Shown in pieces: positions 1 to 5,846 of a stretch of 5,846 nucleotides of DNA. Position 1 is the stretch's first letter. Each line of letters opens with the position of its first letter. This DNA is from GCA-2731375 sp964462145 (GTDB taxonomy: Bacteria; Pseudomonadota; Alphaproteobacteria; GCA-2731375), in NCBI GenBank assembly GCA_964462145.1, contig CAYWYB010000326.1, positions 1 through 5,846 on the forward strand. Direction: 5' to 3'. Under the pieces are notes generated by a model that was not told the origin of the DNA, did no database searches, and worked only from the letters and a program-made list of their open reading frames with translations. A program made the position numbers and the translations under genes.

Positions 1-909
1 GATGAAGGAAGAACCCCGTCGCGACAACCATGGCAATCCCAGGAAGTAGATCCCAGGCTCGGCTGAAACACCGCGACGGTGCTTTGGCTTGCCATCTTCG
101 TCAAATGCGTCGACCTTCAACCAACTGAAATCAATAGTATAACCGGTTGCCCAGATAATTGAGGTTACGCCGGCCTCGGCCAGGTTTAACTCAAGCATGG
201 GATCGGTCATGCAGGCCGGCGCCGGATCGATCCTGCGGGCCTCGGGCTCCTCCGCAAGGTCAAGACCATAGCGGTCCACATAGGCGTCGGCTTCATCCAA
301 CACAGACAGGTAGTTCGCATCCCCTTGCGCAATATTGTCCGCAAGGTCCGGTGCGAATGTAATTACACCGTTTTTGAAATCGCTCGTCAGACCAACGAGC
401 CTCATTCCCCGTGCGGCAAGCTGCCGGAAGTCGATCGTAAAACCGCCATGGGCACCACTCACCGCGATCGTGACGTGTTCTTTGCCCGGCTGCACAGTTT
501 CGGCATCCCACTTGCCGAGGACCCCTAGCCACCAGACGTAGTCACGACCGCGATAGCTCCGGGGAGGACGGTCGTGCGGTCCGACCGAGAGGTAGACGCG
601 CTTTCCCGTACGCAAGAGTTCGTCCGCGATCTGCACCCCTGAAGATCCAGCTCCAATCACCAGAACCGCTCCTTCCGGTAACTGGTCGGGATTGCGGTAG
701 GCTTTGGAATGGATCTGCATGATGCCAATATCTTCAGGCATGATGGCGGGCTTGATTGGCCGCTGGAAAGGGCCGGTAGCCGCGACTACATTGACGGCTT
801 CGAGTAGACCTTCCGACGTTTCGACGCGAAAGCCCGGGCGGCCAACGTTTCTTTCTACCTTCATTACCTCGACGCCACAGCGGATGGGGGCGGCAATCTT
901 CTCCGCATA
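1..909 (-). CDS. Flavin-dependent monooxygenase/oxidoreductase (CzcO/FMO-like), partial at both ends
   Basis: Reading the minus strand from 909 down to 1 gives about 303 uninterrupted residues with no start and no stop. Visible landmarks are a second Rossmann motif VIGAGSSGVQIADELL (about 613-660), which in this family binds NAD(P)H; an HSKAY stretch just before it, resembling the HxxxY part of the FMO fingerprint; the ATG motif WATGYTIDFSWL (about 118-153); and a near-C-terminal FLGLPWLSRRGSSF (4-45). These match flavoproteins of the CzcO/flavin-containing monooxygenase group, which use FAD and NAD(P)H to oxygenate small substrates. The N-terminal FAD-binding GxGxxG Rossmann motif, roughly the first 90-110 residues, is absent because the frame meets the transporter gene at about 910. 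The frame stays open to 972 but loses family resemblance there. The last ~20 residues lie beyond the left edge. Its G+C looks somewhat lower than the CoA-transferase genes. Family is clear; substrate is unknown. Confidence 0.88.
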
Positions 910-917
910 GGCTAGCC
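910..917. other. Palindromic junction between two truncated genes
   Basis: The perfect 8-bp palindrome GGCTAGCC sits exactly where the minus-strand flavoprotein frame and the plus-strand DctM frame meet. On the minus strand, recognisable flavoprotein sequence begins with YAEKIAAPIRCGVEV right at 909. On the plus strand, recognisable DctM sequence begins with LAMATTLAS at 912. Each side is an internal protein region, so no room remains for two 5' ends, promoters or ribosome binding sites. The join is inferred from gene content; the palindrome is read directly. Confidence 0.7.
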
Positions 918-1925
918 ATGGCCACGACCCTGGCCTCCGCCGCGTTTGGCGCGGCCTGTGGTTCCTCCGTGGTCAATGCCGCCGTCTTTACCCGCATGGC
1001 CCTGCCCGAAATGACCAAGTTCGGTTATTCCAAGCGACTGAGCGCGGGTTGCATCGCCGCCTCGGGCACCCTGGCCTCGCTCATCCCGCCCAGTATTCTC
1101 ATGGTGGTCTACGCCGTCATCACCGAGCAGTCAGTCGGCGTGCTGCTGATCGCGGGCCTGGTGCCCGGCATTCTGTCCGCGTCGATCTACATGCTGGGTA
1201 TCTACATCCGAGCCAAGCGCAATCCCGAAATGGCGCCGATCCCCGATATTACGATTTCCTGGAACGAGCGCTTTCGCTCCCTCTATGGCGTCTGGGGCGT
1301 GGTGTTTCTGTTTATCTTGGTCATCGGCGGCATCTATGCGGGATTTTTTACTCCGACCTACGCCGGCGCCGTGGGCGCATTTGGCGCCTTCGTCATCGTC
1401 GTGGGCAAGCGCCGCCTGAACCGCGGCATGCTGATCGATACCTTCAAGGACGCGGGCGTTACCACCTCGGTGATCTTCATTATTGTCATCGGTGGCATAA
1501 TTTTCGCCCGGTTCCTGACCTATACCGGTCTGGTTGCCAATGTCTCCGACTATCTGTTGGGTCTGGCGCTGGATCCCTATCTCTATCTACTCAGCTTTGC
1601 CGTGATCTATCTGGTGCTGGGCATGTTGATCGACCCAATCGCCATCATGGTGATGACCCTGCCGGTGATGTTTCCGATCCTGACGGGGGCCGGCTTCGAT
1701 CCCATATGGCTTGGCGTTATTGCCATCAAACTGGCGGAAATATCGCTGATCACACCGCCCGTTGGGCTCAACGTCTATGTGGTGCGCAGCGCTTCGCCGA
1801 TCCCTCTTAGTCTCGAAGATGTCTTTGCCGGTATCATGCCCTTCCTATTTCTCGATATTCTGACTCTGGCCCTCCTCATCGCGTTTCCGCAGATCGTTCT
1901 GATGCTGCCCAATCTAATGTTTTGA
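918..1925 (+). CDS. TRAP transporter large permease (DctM type), N-terminally truncated
   Basis: This encodes the large membrane subunit of a tripartite ATP-independent periplasmic transporter, an inner-membrane secondary transporter that takes up organic acids using an ion gradient. Family signatures in order (Met at 918 as 1): AAFGAACGSSVVNAA (8-22), SLIPPSI (54-60), TPTYAGAVGAFGA (145-157), GMLIDPIAIM (235-244) and LAEISLITPPVGLNVYVV (272-289). About nine hydrophobic segments are visible, near 44-66, 73-97, 124-146, 148-163, 182-200, 219-237, 240-256, 262-285 and 303-329. DctM proteins usually have about 425-440 residues and around 12 helices; this one has 335. Its first residues correspond to about residue 95-100 of the family, and the match already begins at LA, codons 912-917, before the ATG. 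No Shine-Dalgarno precedes 918, so that ATG is an internal methionine, not a real start. No small (DctQ) or binding-protein (DctP) subunit is in the window. The ligand cannot be inferred. Confidence 0.92.
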   Translation: MATTLASAAFGAACGSSVVNAAVFTRMALPEMTKFGYSKRLSAGCIAASGTLASLIPPSILMVVYAVITEQSVGVLLIAGLVPGILSASIYMLGIYIRAKRNPEMAPIPDITISWNERFRSLYGVWGVVFLFILVIGGIYAGFFTPTYAGAVGAFGAFVIVVGKRRLNRGMLIDTFKDAGVTTSVIFIIVIGGIIFARFLTYTGLVANVSDYLLGLALDPYLYLLSFAVIYLVLGMLIDPIAIMVMTLPVMFPILTGAGFDPIWLGVIAIKLAEISLITPPVGLNVYVVRSASPIPLSLEDVFAGIMPFLFLDILTLALLIAFPQIVLMLPNLMF

Positions 1926-1991
1926 GGCCGCCAGCATCTCTCGCCGCAGGAAGCCATTCCAACGGCGGCGCAAGTTGGCTACCATTGTCAT

Positions 1992-2038
1992 GGATACGTT
2001 TGGTATCCGGGAAATGCCGGCGGGAAAAAAGCCCGGCA
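1992..2038 (+). other. Two tandem small hairpins in the leader of the UroD-like gene
   Basis: GGATAC (1992-1997) and GTATCC (2003-2008) form a perfect 6-bp stem with a 5-nt loop, extendable by one T-G pair. TGCCGG (2015-2020) and CCGGCA (2033-2038) form a second 6-bp stem around a loop containing six A's. No U-run follows either, so neither looks like an intrinsic terminator. They could be intercistronic RNA structures between the transporter and the UroD-like cistron. The stems are short and may be coincidental. Confidence 0.35.
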
Positions 2039-2042
2039 GCCT

Positions 2043-2050
2043 GGAAAGGA
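2043..2050 (+). promoter_or_regulatory. Ribosome binding site that fixes the UroD-like start
   Basis: GGAAAGGA lies 8 nt before ATG 2059. It favours that start over the upstream in-frame TTG at 1975, which would add 28 residues that do not look like a UroD-family N-terminus and would run through both leader hairpins. Confidence 0.65.
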
Positions 2051-2058
2051 AACGAAAC

Positions 2059-3198
2059 ATGCCATCAATGACCGGCCGCGAGCGGCTGCTGGCCGCCCTT
2101 GATCATCAGGAAACCGACCGCGCGCCGATCGATTTCGGCGGTTGCAGTTCGTCCAATATCTATTTCACCGCTTACGAGAGGCTCAAGCAGCACCTGGGCC
2201 TTGAGCATGAGAGCCGGATCGGGCGGCGCATGACGCGGACCTCGGTGATAGACGAGAGTGTCCTGCGGCGCTTTGATATTGATACCCGGGTCCTGACCCT
2301 TGGTGCCTTCGATGGTGCCGGCCATCAGCGGGAAATCGATGACGACAATTTTGTCGATGAAACCGGCGCGGCCTGGAACAAGGTCGGCGATGGGCCTTAT
2401 CTGAATGTCGACGGTCCCTTCTATGGCGACAGGCCCAGTGTTGCCGATCTGAATGCCTACTCTTGGCCCGATCCGGACAATCCTGGCTATTACCGAGGCC
2501 TGCGCGATCGGGCCCGGGCGCTGCGGGAGAACAGCGATTGCGCCATCGTCCTCAATTTGCCGGCGGGTGTCATTCATCTTGGCCAGTGGATGCGCGGTTT
2601 CGATACCTGGCTCAAGGATCTTTACAAGAACCGCGAATTCGTCGTGGAATTGATGGACCAGTCCGCCGATTGGTGGTGCCGGGTGACCGAGAACGCGATG
2701 GAGGAGGCCGGCGAATACATCGATGTGATCAATACCTCCGACGATCTGGGTACCCAGGAATCGACCCTGTTCGACCCGGTGCTCTATCGCGAACTGGTCA
2801 AGCCAAGGCACCGGCGCATGGTCGCCGCGGTCAAGGATAACAGCGACGCCAAGGTTCTGCTGCATACCTGCGGCGCCGTCGCGACGCTGATCGAGGATTT
2901 CATCGACGTTGGCTTCGACGCCATCAACCCGGTGCAGGTTGCCGCCAAGGGCATGGCCCCGGAAGTTTTGAAGGCCGAGTTCGGCGACCGCCTGACGTTC
3001 TGGGGCGGCATCGACACCCAGCGCGTATTGCCCTTCGGCACGGCGGAGGACGTCCGCGCCGAGGTTCGCCGTATCATCGATATTCTTGGCCCCGGCGGTG
3101 GCTTCGTGCTTAACAGCGTGCATAATATCCAGGGCGATGTGCCGCCCGAAAACATCGTCGCCATGTTCGATGAGGCCAGGACCTATCGCCGCCATTGA
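2059..3198 (+). CDS. Uroporphyrinogen decarboxylase-superfamily protein (UroD-like, possible methyltransferase)
   Basis: 379 residues from ATG 2059, a normal length for the UroD superfamily TIM-barrel fold, which includes HemE and the MtaA/MtbA-type cobalamin:coenzyme M methyltransferases. The N-terminus MTGRERLLAALDHQETDRAP is typical of the non-HemE branch. The haem-enzyme N-terminal signature (PVWFMRQAGR-like) is absent and replaced by APIDFGGCSSSNI, so haem synthesis is unlikely. Other landmarks are SDDLGTQ (227-233), a core motif of the branch; LLHTCGAVATLIEDFIDVGF (267-286), with H269 and C271 as an HxC pair equivalent to the zinc ligands of MtaA-type enzymes; WGGIDTQRVLPFG (315-327); and LNSVHNIQGDVPPENI (351-366), where H355 lines up with the conserved C-terminal His of UroD. 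The third zinc-ligand Cys of MtaA is not seen near the C-terminus. It lies 133 nt after the transporter and 57 nt before the CoA-transferase pair. Family is secure; the reaction (methyl transfer or decarboxylation) is inference. Confidence 0.9.
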   Translation: MPSMTGRERLLAALDHQETDRAPIDFGGCSSSNIYFTAYERLKQHLGLEHESRIGRRMTRTSVIDESVLRRFDIDTRVLTLGAFDGAGHQREIDDDNFVDETGAAWNKVGDGPYLNVDGPFYGDRPSVADLNAYSWPDPDNPGYYRGLRDRARALRENSDCAIVLNLPAGVIHLGQWMRGFDTWLKDLYKNREFVVELMDQSADWWCRVTENAMEEAGEYIDVINTSDDLGTQESTLFDPVLYRELVKPRHRRMVAAVKDNSDAKVLLHTCGAVATLIEDFIDVGFDAINPVQVAAKGMAPEVLKAEFGDRLTFWGGIDTQRVLPFGTAEDVRAEVRRIIDILGPGGGFVLNSVHNIQGDVPPENIVAMFDEARTYRRH

Positions 3199-3240
3199 AG
3201 CAGCACCTGCCGCCAGTGAACTGAGCCAGGGGATTTCGTT

Positions 3241-3246
3241 GAAGGA
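3241..3246 (+). promoter_or_regulatory. Ribosome binding site of the first CoA-transferase gene
   Basis: GAAGGA is 9 nt before ATG 3256 and supports that start. The rest of the 57-nt spacer after the UroD-like stop shows no convincing terminator or promoter, which fits co-transcription. Confidence 0.55.
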
Positions 3247-3255
3247 AAAGTCTGT

Positions 3256-4479
3256 ATGAGTGCCTTGCAAGGCCTGAAAGTTGTCGAGTTCGGCGAAGGT
3301 GTCGCGTTGGGTTATTGCGGTGCCCTGCTGGCGGCCTGCGGGGCCGAGGTGATCAAGCTGGAACAGCCCATGACCGGCGATACGGTGCGCCGTCTGCCGC
3401 CCTTTGCCGAAGGTGTCGCGGCACCGGAGGCCAGCGGCCTGCATGCGTTTTTGAGTACGGGGAAATCATCTCTCGCCGTCGATCTGAATACCGCCGACGG
3501 CGTGGCGCTGGCCCGGCGGCTGGCGGTGGATGCCGATCTGGTGCTCGACGCCATGGGGCCGGGCAGGGCGGAGGCCGCCGGCCTGGGTTTTGCGGCGCTG
3601 CATATGGATGCGCCAAAAATGACCATGGTGGCGCTTAGCTGGTTCGGCGGCGATGGTCCGCGGCGGGATTGGCAGGGCAGCGACGCGATCGCCCAGGCCC
3701 TGGCCGGGTTCATCTATCCCATCGGGCAAAAGTACGGCCCGCCGGTCATACCAGGCGGCTACTTCGCGCAGATCACCGGCGGCCTGACCGCCTTTATCGC
3801 CGCTATGGGGGCCTTGGTCGGCGGTCTGTCGGGGGATGATGGCGTCCTGATCGAGCAGTCGATCCTGGAGGCGCAAACCACCTATACGGAAACCGCCGGT
3901 GTGCGCTTTGCCTACGACGGCGCTGATTCCGTGCGCAAGGGCGTCAACATATTCACCCCGACCTATCCGCAATCGATCTATCCGGCGGCCGATGGCTGGA
4001 TCGGCGTCACCGCCCTGACACCGGCGCAATGGTATGCCTGTTGCGAATTGATCGGCGCGCCGGAACTGTTCGACGATCCGCGTTTCATCACCTCGCGCCT
4101 GCGTAACGACCGGGCCGATGAACTGGACCCGCTCCTGATACCCCTGTTCCGCCAGCGCCCGGCCTTGGAATGGTTTCACGAGGGCCAGGCCCGGCGTATA
4201 CCTTTTGCCCTGGTCCCAACCATGGCGGACCTGGCGGATCTGGATCATTTCCAGGCCCGCGAGGTCCTGGCCGAATATCAACACCCCGATCTGGGCAGCT
4301 TTACCGCCGCCACCATTCCCTGGAAGTTGGCCGCGACACCCCTGGTCAAGGGCGGCAGCGCGCCAAGGCTGGGTCAGCACAGCCGGGAGATCCTGGCGGG
4401 CCGGCTGGGCCTGTGTGAGGATGAGATCACGGGTCTGGCGGCAAACGGCGTGGTTGAGTTAGGGAGAACAGGATCATGA
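3256..4479 (+). CDS. CaiB/BaiF (class III) CoA-transferase-family subunit lacking the catalytic Asp
   Basis: 407 residues, the usual class III CoA-transferase length. Family features are the N-terminal LQGLKVVEFGEGVALGYCGALLAACGAEVIKLEQP (4-38), the GKSSLAVDLNTADGVALARRL block (69-89), the GFIYPIG region (151-157), and the C-terminal PRLGQHSREILAGRLGL (360-376) that closes these proteins. These enzymes move CoA between carboxylic acids through an aspartyl-CoA thioester. At the position of the catalytic Asp (Asp169 of formyl-CoA transferase, in GDSNTG), this protein reads FAQITGG, placing Gln172 there (codon 3769-3771). It is therefore probably not catalytic alone and likely acts as the partner subunit of the next gene, whose start overlaps its stop. 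This resembles two-subunit enzymes such as BbsEF (benzylsuccinate). The Asp/Gln alignment was done by eye through the following G(L/M)-rich helix. Substrate unknown. Confidence 0.88.
   Translation: MSALQGLKVVEFGEGVALGYCGALLAACGAEVIKLEQPMTGDTVRRLPPFAEGVAAPEASGLHAFLSTGKSSLAVDLNTADGVALARRLAVDADLVLDAMGPGRAEAAGLGFAALHMDAPKMTMVALSWFGGDGPRRDWQGSDAIAQALAGFIYPIGQKYGPPVIPGGYFAQITGGLTAFIAAMGALVGGLSGDDGVLIEQSILEAQTTYTETAGVRFAYDGADSVRKGVNIFTPTYPQSIYPAADGWIGVTALTPAQWYACCELIGAPELFDDPRFITSRLRNDRADELDPLLIPLFRQRPALEWFHEGQARRIPFALVPTMADLADLDHFQAREVLAEYQHPDLGSFTAATIPWKLAATPLVKGGSAPRLGQHSREILAGRLGLCEDEITGLAANGVVELGRTGS
4461..4466 (+). promoter_or_regulatory. Ribosome binding site inside the upstream gene
   Basis: AGGGAG lies within the last codons of the first CoA-transferase gene, 9 nt before ATG 4476. 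With the 4-nt ATGA stop/start overlap at 4476-4479, it indicates translational coupling of the two subunits, consistent with a fixed 1:1 complex. Confidence 0.6.
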
Positions 4480-5720
4480 GTGAAAAACTTCCCCTGCGCG
4501 GTATCCGCATCGTTGATTTGACCATGGGCTGGGCCGGGCCCCTGGCCAGCCGGCACATGGCCGACATGGGCGCGGAAGTCATCAAGATCGAGGCCTGCTC
4601 CCATCCCGATTGGTGGCGCGGTTATGATCATTCGCCGGAAACATTGGCGGCCCGTGAGCATGAAAAGAACCCGAATTTCAACATGATCAATCGTAACAAG
4701 CTGGACGTTGCCATCAATCTGACCCAGCCGGACGGCCGCGCCCTGGCCCTGCGCCTGGTGGAACGGGCCGATGCGGTGATCGAGAACCAGGCCACCGGCG
4801 TGATGGACAAGCTGGGCCTGTCCTATGAAGAGCTGCGGGCGGTCAACTCGGAAATCATCATGCTCTCCCTGCCGGCCTATGGCGCCGAGGGGCCATGGGC
4901 GGGCTATCGCGGCTATGGCTCCACGGTTGAACATGGCGCGGGCCTGCCGCACCTGACCGGCGGCCCGGACGACCCGCCCATGATGACCCATGTGGCCTAT
5001 GGCGATGCCTGCGGCGGCATGAACGCCGCCGCCGCGCTGTTGGTCGGCCTGTTTCACCGCAAGCGCACGGGCCAGGGCCAGCGCATCGACCTCTCCCAAG
5101 TGGAGGGCGTGCTGCAACAAGGTCTGCATGGCCCGATTTCCCAGGGCCTGACCGGCGCGCCGCCGCCGCGCACCGGGAACCGGCACCCGGTGTTCACGCC
5201 CCATGGCGTCTTTGCCTGCGCTGAGCCTGACAGCTGGCTGGTGGTGGCGGTGACGGGGGATGAGCAATGGCCAGAGCTATGCCGGGTCATCGGGCGGCCT
5301 GAGCTGGCCGCTGATCCCGCACTTGCCGGTGCCGAGGGGCGGCGGGAGCGGGAAGACGAGATCGAAGCAGCTATTGGCGATTGGGCAGCAGCCATGGCTG
5401 GCGATGCCGCCATGCAGGCGTTGCAGGATGCGGGCGTAGCCGCCGGCGTCGCGCTGCGGGCCAGCGAATTGGCGCAGGATCCAGCCTACCGGGCGCGCGG
5501 CTTTTGGCAGGATCTGGACCGGGAGGTGGTTGGCGTCAAACCACAGCCGCAAACGCCCTGGCGTATCAATGGCGAACGCGGACCGTTGCGTAGGCCTGCG
5601 CCCCTGTTGGGAGAGCATAACAGGGAGGTCCTGGGCGGCATCCTCGGCTTGTCAGCCGACGAGATCGCGGCCCTGGAAGAGGCGGGGGTTATTGGTGATA
5701 AGCCGGTAATCCTCGAATAA
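4476..5720 (+). CDS. CaiB/BaiF (class III) CoA-transferase, catalytic Asp present
   Basis: 414 residues, typical of class III CoA-transferases. It opens with LPLRGIRIVDLTMGWAGPLA (5-24) and ASRHMADMGAEVIKIEA (24-40), then INRNKLDVAINLTQPDGRAL (71-90), ADAVIENQATGVMDKLGLSY (98-117) and EIIMLSLPAYGAEGPWAGYR (126-145). The active-site segment HVAYGDACGGMNAA (172-185) carries Asp177 (codon 5004-5006), matching the Asp169 nucleophile of formyl-CoA transferase. RTGQGQRIDLSQVEGV and the C-terminal APLLGEHNREVLGGILGL are further family marks. It should form the aspartyl-CoA intermediate, transferring CoA from a donor such as succinyl-CoA to a carboxylic acid in the cytoplasm. It is translationally coupled to the upstream paralogue, which has Gln at this site, so the pair likely forms one heteromeric enzyme. 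Members of the family act on formate/oxalate, carnitine, benzylsuccinate, malate and bile acids; none can be chosen from sequence alone. Confidence 0.92.
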   Translation: MSEKLPLRGIRIVDLTMGWAGPLASRHMADMGAEVIKIEACSHPDWWRGYDHSPETLAAREHEKNPNFNMINRNKLDVAINLTQPDGRALALRLVERADAVIENQATGVMDKLGLSYEELRAVNSEIIMLSLPAYGAEGPWAGYRGYGSTVEHGAGLPHLTGGPDDPPMMTHVAYGDACGGMNAAAALLVGLFHRKRTGQGQRIDLSQVEGVLQQGLHGPISQGLTGAPPPRTGNRHPVFTPHGVFACAEPDSWLVVAVTGDEQWPELCRVIGRPELAADPALAGAEGRREREDEIEAAIGDWAAAMAGDAAMQALQDAGVAAGVALRASELAQDPAYRARGFWQDLDREVVGVKPQPQTPWRINGERGPLRRPAPLLGEHNREVLGGILGLSADEIAALEEAGVIGDKPVILE

Positions 5721-5786
5721 CCTTTTCGGTAGGAAACGAGACTCATTCGCCCAGCTAGGTTAACATTACGCAGCTAACATCACACA

Positions 5787-5800
5787 GCCGCGCCCGCGGC
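5787..5800 (+). other. G+C-rich inverted repeat after the CoA-transferase pair
   Basis: GCCGCG (5787-5792) and CGCGGC (5795-5800) are inverted around CC; as RNA, a 5-bp stem with a GCCC loop is more realistic. No T-run follows (GATCTTCAAC), so an intrinsic terminator is not supported. The 126-nt tail from 5721 also contains loose repeats of CAGCTA (5752-5757, 5771-5776) and TAACAT (5761-5766, 5775-5780). No promoter could be assigned with confidence. Confidence 0.3.
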
Positions 5801-5833
5801 GATCTTCAACGTGACAAAATGAAAGGACGTCCC

Positions 5834-5846
5834 TTGGAACTGCAAC
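5834..5846 (+). CDS. Possible start of a further plus-strand gene, cut by the window edge
   Basis: AAAGGA (5822-5827) is followed after 6 nt by TTG 5834, reading (M)ELQ before the window ends. An alternative is ATG 5819, reading MKGRPLELQ in the same frame, but it has no obvious Shine-Dalgarno. The codons are too few to identify a product. An MELQ start is common in acyl-CoA dehydrogenases, which would suit a CoA-transferase operon, but that is a guess. Confidence 0.25.

Noticed and set aside
159..541. Short plus-strand open frames within the flavoprotein region
   Set aside because: They overlap the uninterrupted minus-strand flavoprotein frame, which carries the Rossmann and ATG motifs; their own translations are Arg/Pro-rich with no recognisable features.
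1975..2058. N-terminal extension of the UroD-like protein from TTG 1975
   Set aside because: No Shine-Dalgarno precedes it, the added residues do not resemble the family, and ATG 2059 has a good ribosome binding site 8 nt upstream.
2059..3198. Assignment as hemE (haem-pathway uroporphyrinogen decarboxylase)
   Set aside because: The HemE N-terminal substrate-binding signature is missing, the HxC pair belongs to the methyltransferase-like branch, and the neighbours are catabolic rather than haem genes.
2065..3444. 459-residue minus-strand open frame opposite the UroD-like gene
   Set aside because: It lies antisense to a clear UroD-family gene, runs past that gene into the CoA-transferase start, and its translation shows no recognisable domain. 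Long antisense frames are expected in G+C-rich coding DNA.
4374..5267. 297-residue minus-strand open frame opposite the second CoA-transferase
   Set aside because: It is antisense to a strongly supported gene with intact motifs, has low-complexity His/Arg/Ala-rich composition and no recognisable family.
5787..5810. Intrinsic terminator after the CoA-transferase pair
   Set aside because: The stem is only 5-6 bp and is not followed by a T-run.

Overview
The window looks like a G+C-rich proteobacterial chromosome fragment, most plausibly alphaproteobacterial. This rests on base composition, codon use, a TRAP carboxylate transporter subunit and paired CaiB-type CoA-transferases. It is an inference from gene content; no rRNA or other taxonomic marker is present.

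Layout: (i) 1-909, minus strand, holds an uninterrupted but incomplete flavin-dependent monooxygenase/oxidoreductase. Its C-terminus runs off the left edge and its N-terminal FAD-binding part is missing. (ii) Around 910-917, at an 8-bp palindrome, this reading frame directly abuts the interior of a plus-strand TRAP transporter large permease gene (DctM type), which also lacks roughly its first 100 residues. Two divergent genes are thus decapitated at one point, with no intergenic DNA, promoter or ribosome binding site between them. This is either a deletion/rearrangement scar or a chimeric join made during amplification or assembly. (iii) From the transporter onward everything is on the plus strand: the dctM remnant (to 1925), a 133-nt spacer with two small hairpins, a uroporphyrinogen decarboxylase (UroD)-superfamily protein (2059-3198), then two class III (CaiB/BaiF) CoA-transferase subunits (3256-4479 and 4476-5720) that overlap by ATGA. 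(iv) 5721-5846 is a short intergenic tail that may carry the first codons of another gene.

Working model: the plus-strand genes form a catabolic operon. A TRAP system imports an organic acid. A two-subunit CoA-transferase, in which only the second subunit keeps the catalytic aspartate (the first has Gln at that place), activates it to a CoA thioester. The UroD-like protein, which is not a haem-pathway enzyme, may act as a methyltransferase or decarboxylase on the substrate. The substrate cannot be read from the sequence. The combination of a UroD-like protein with an asymmetric CoA-transferase pair and a TRAP permease is the most interesting biology here; the junction at 910-917 is the most important technical caution, because the left 909 bases may not belong beside the rest.
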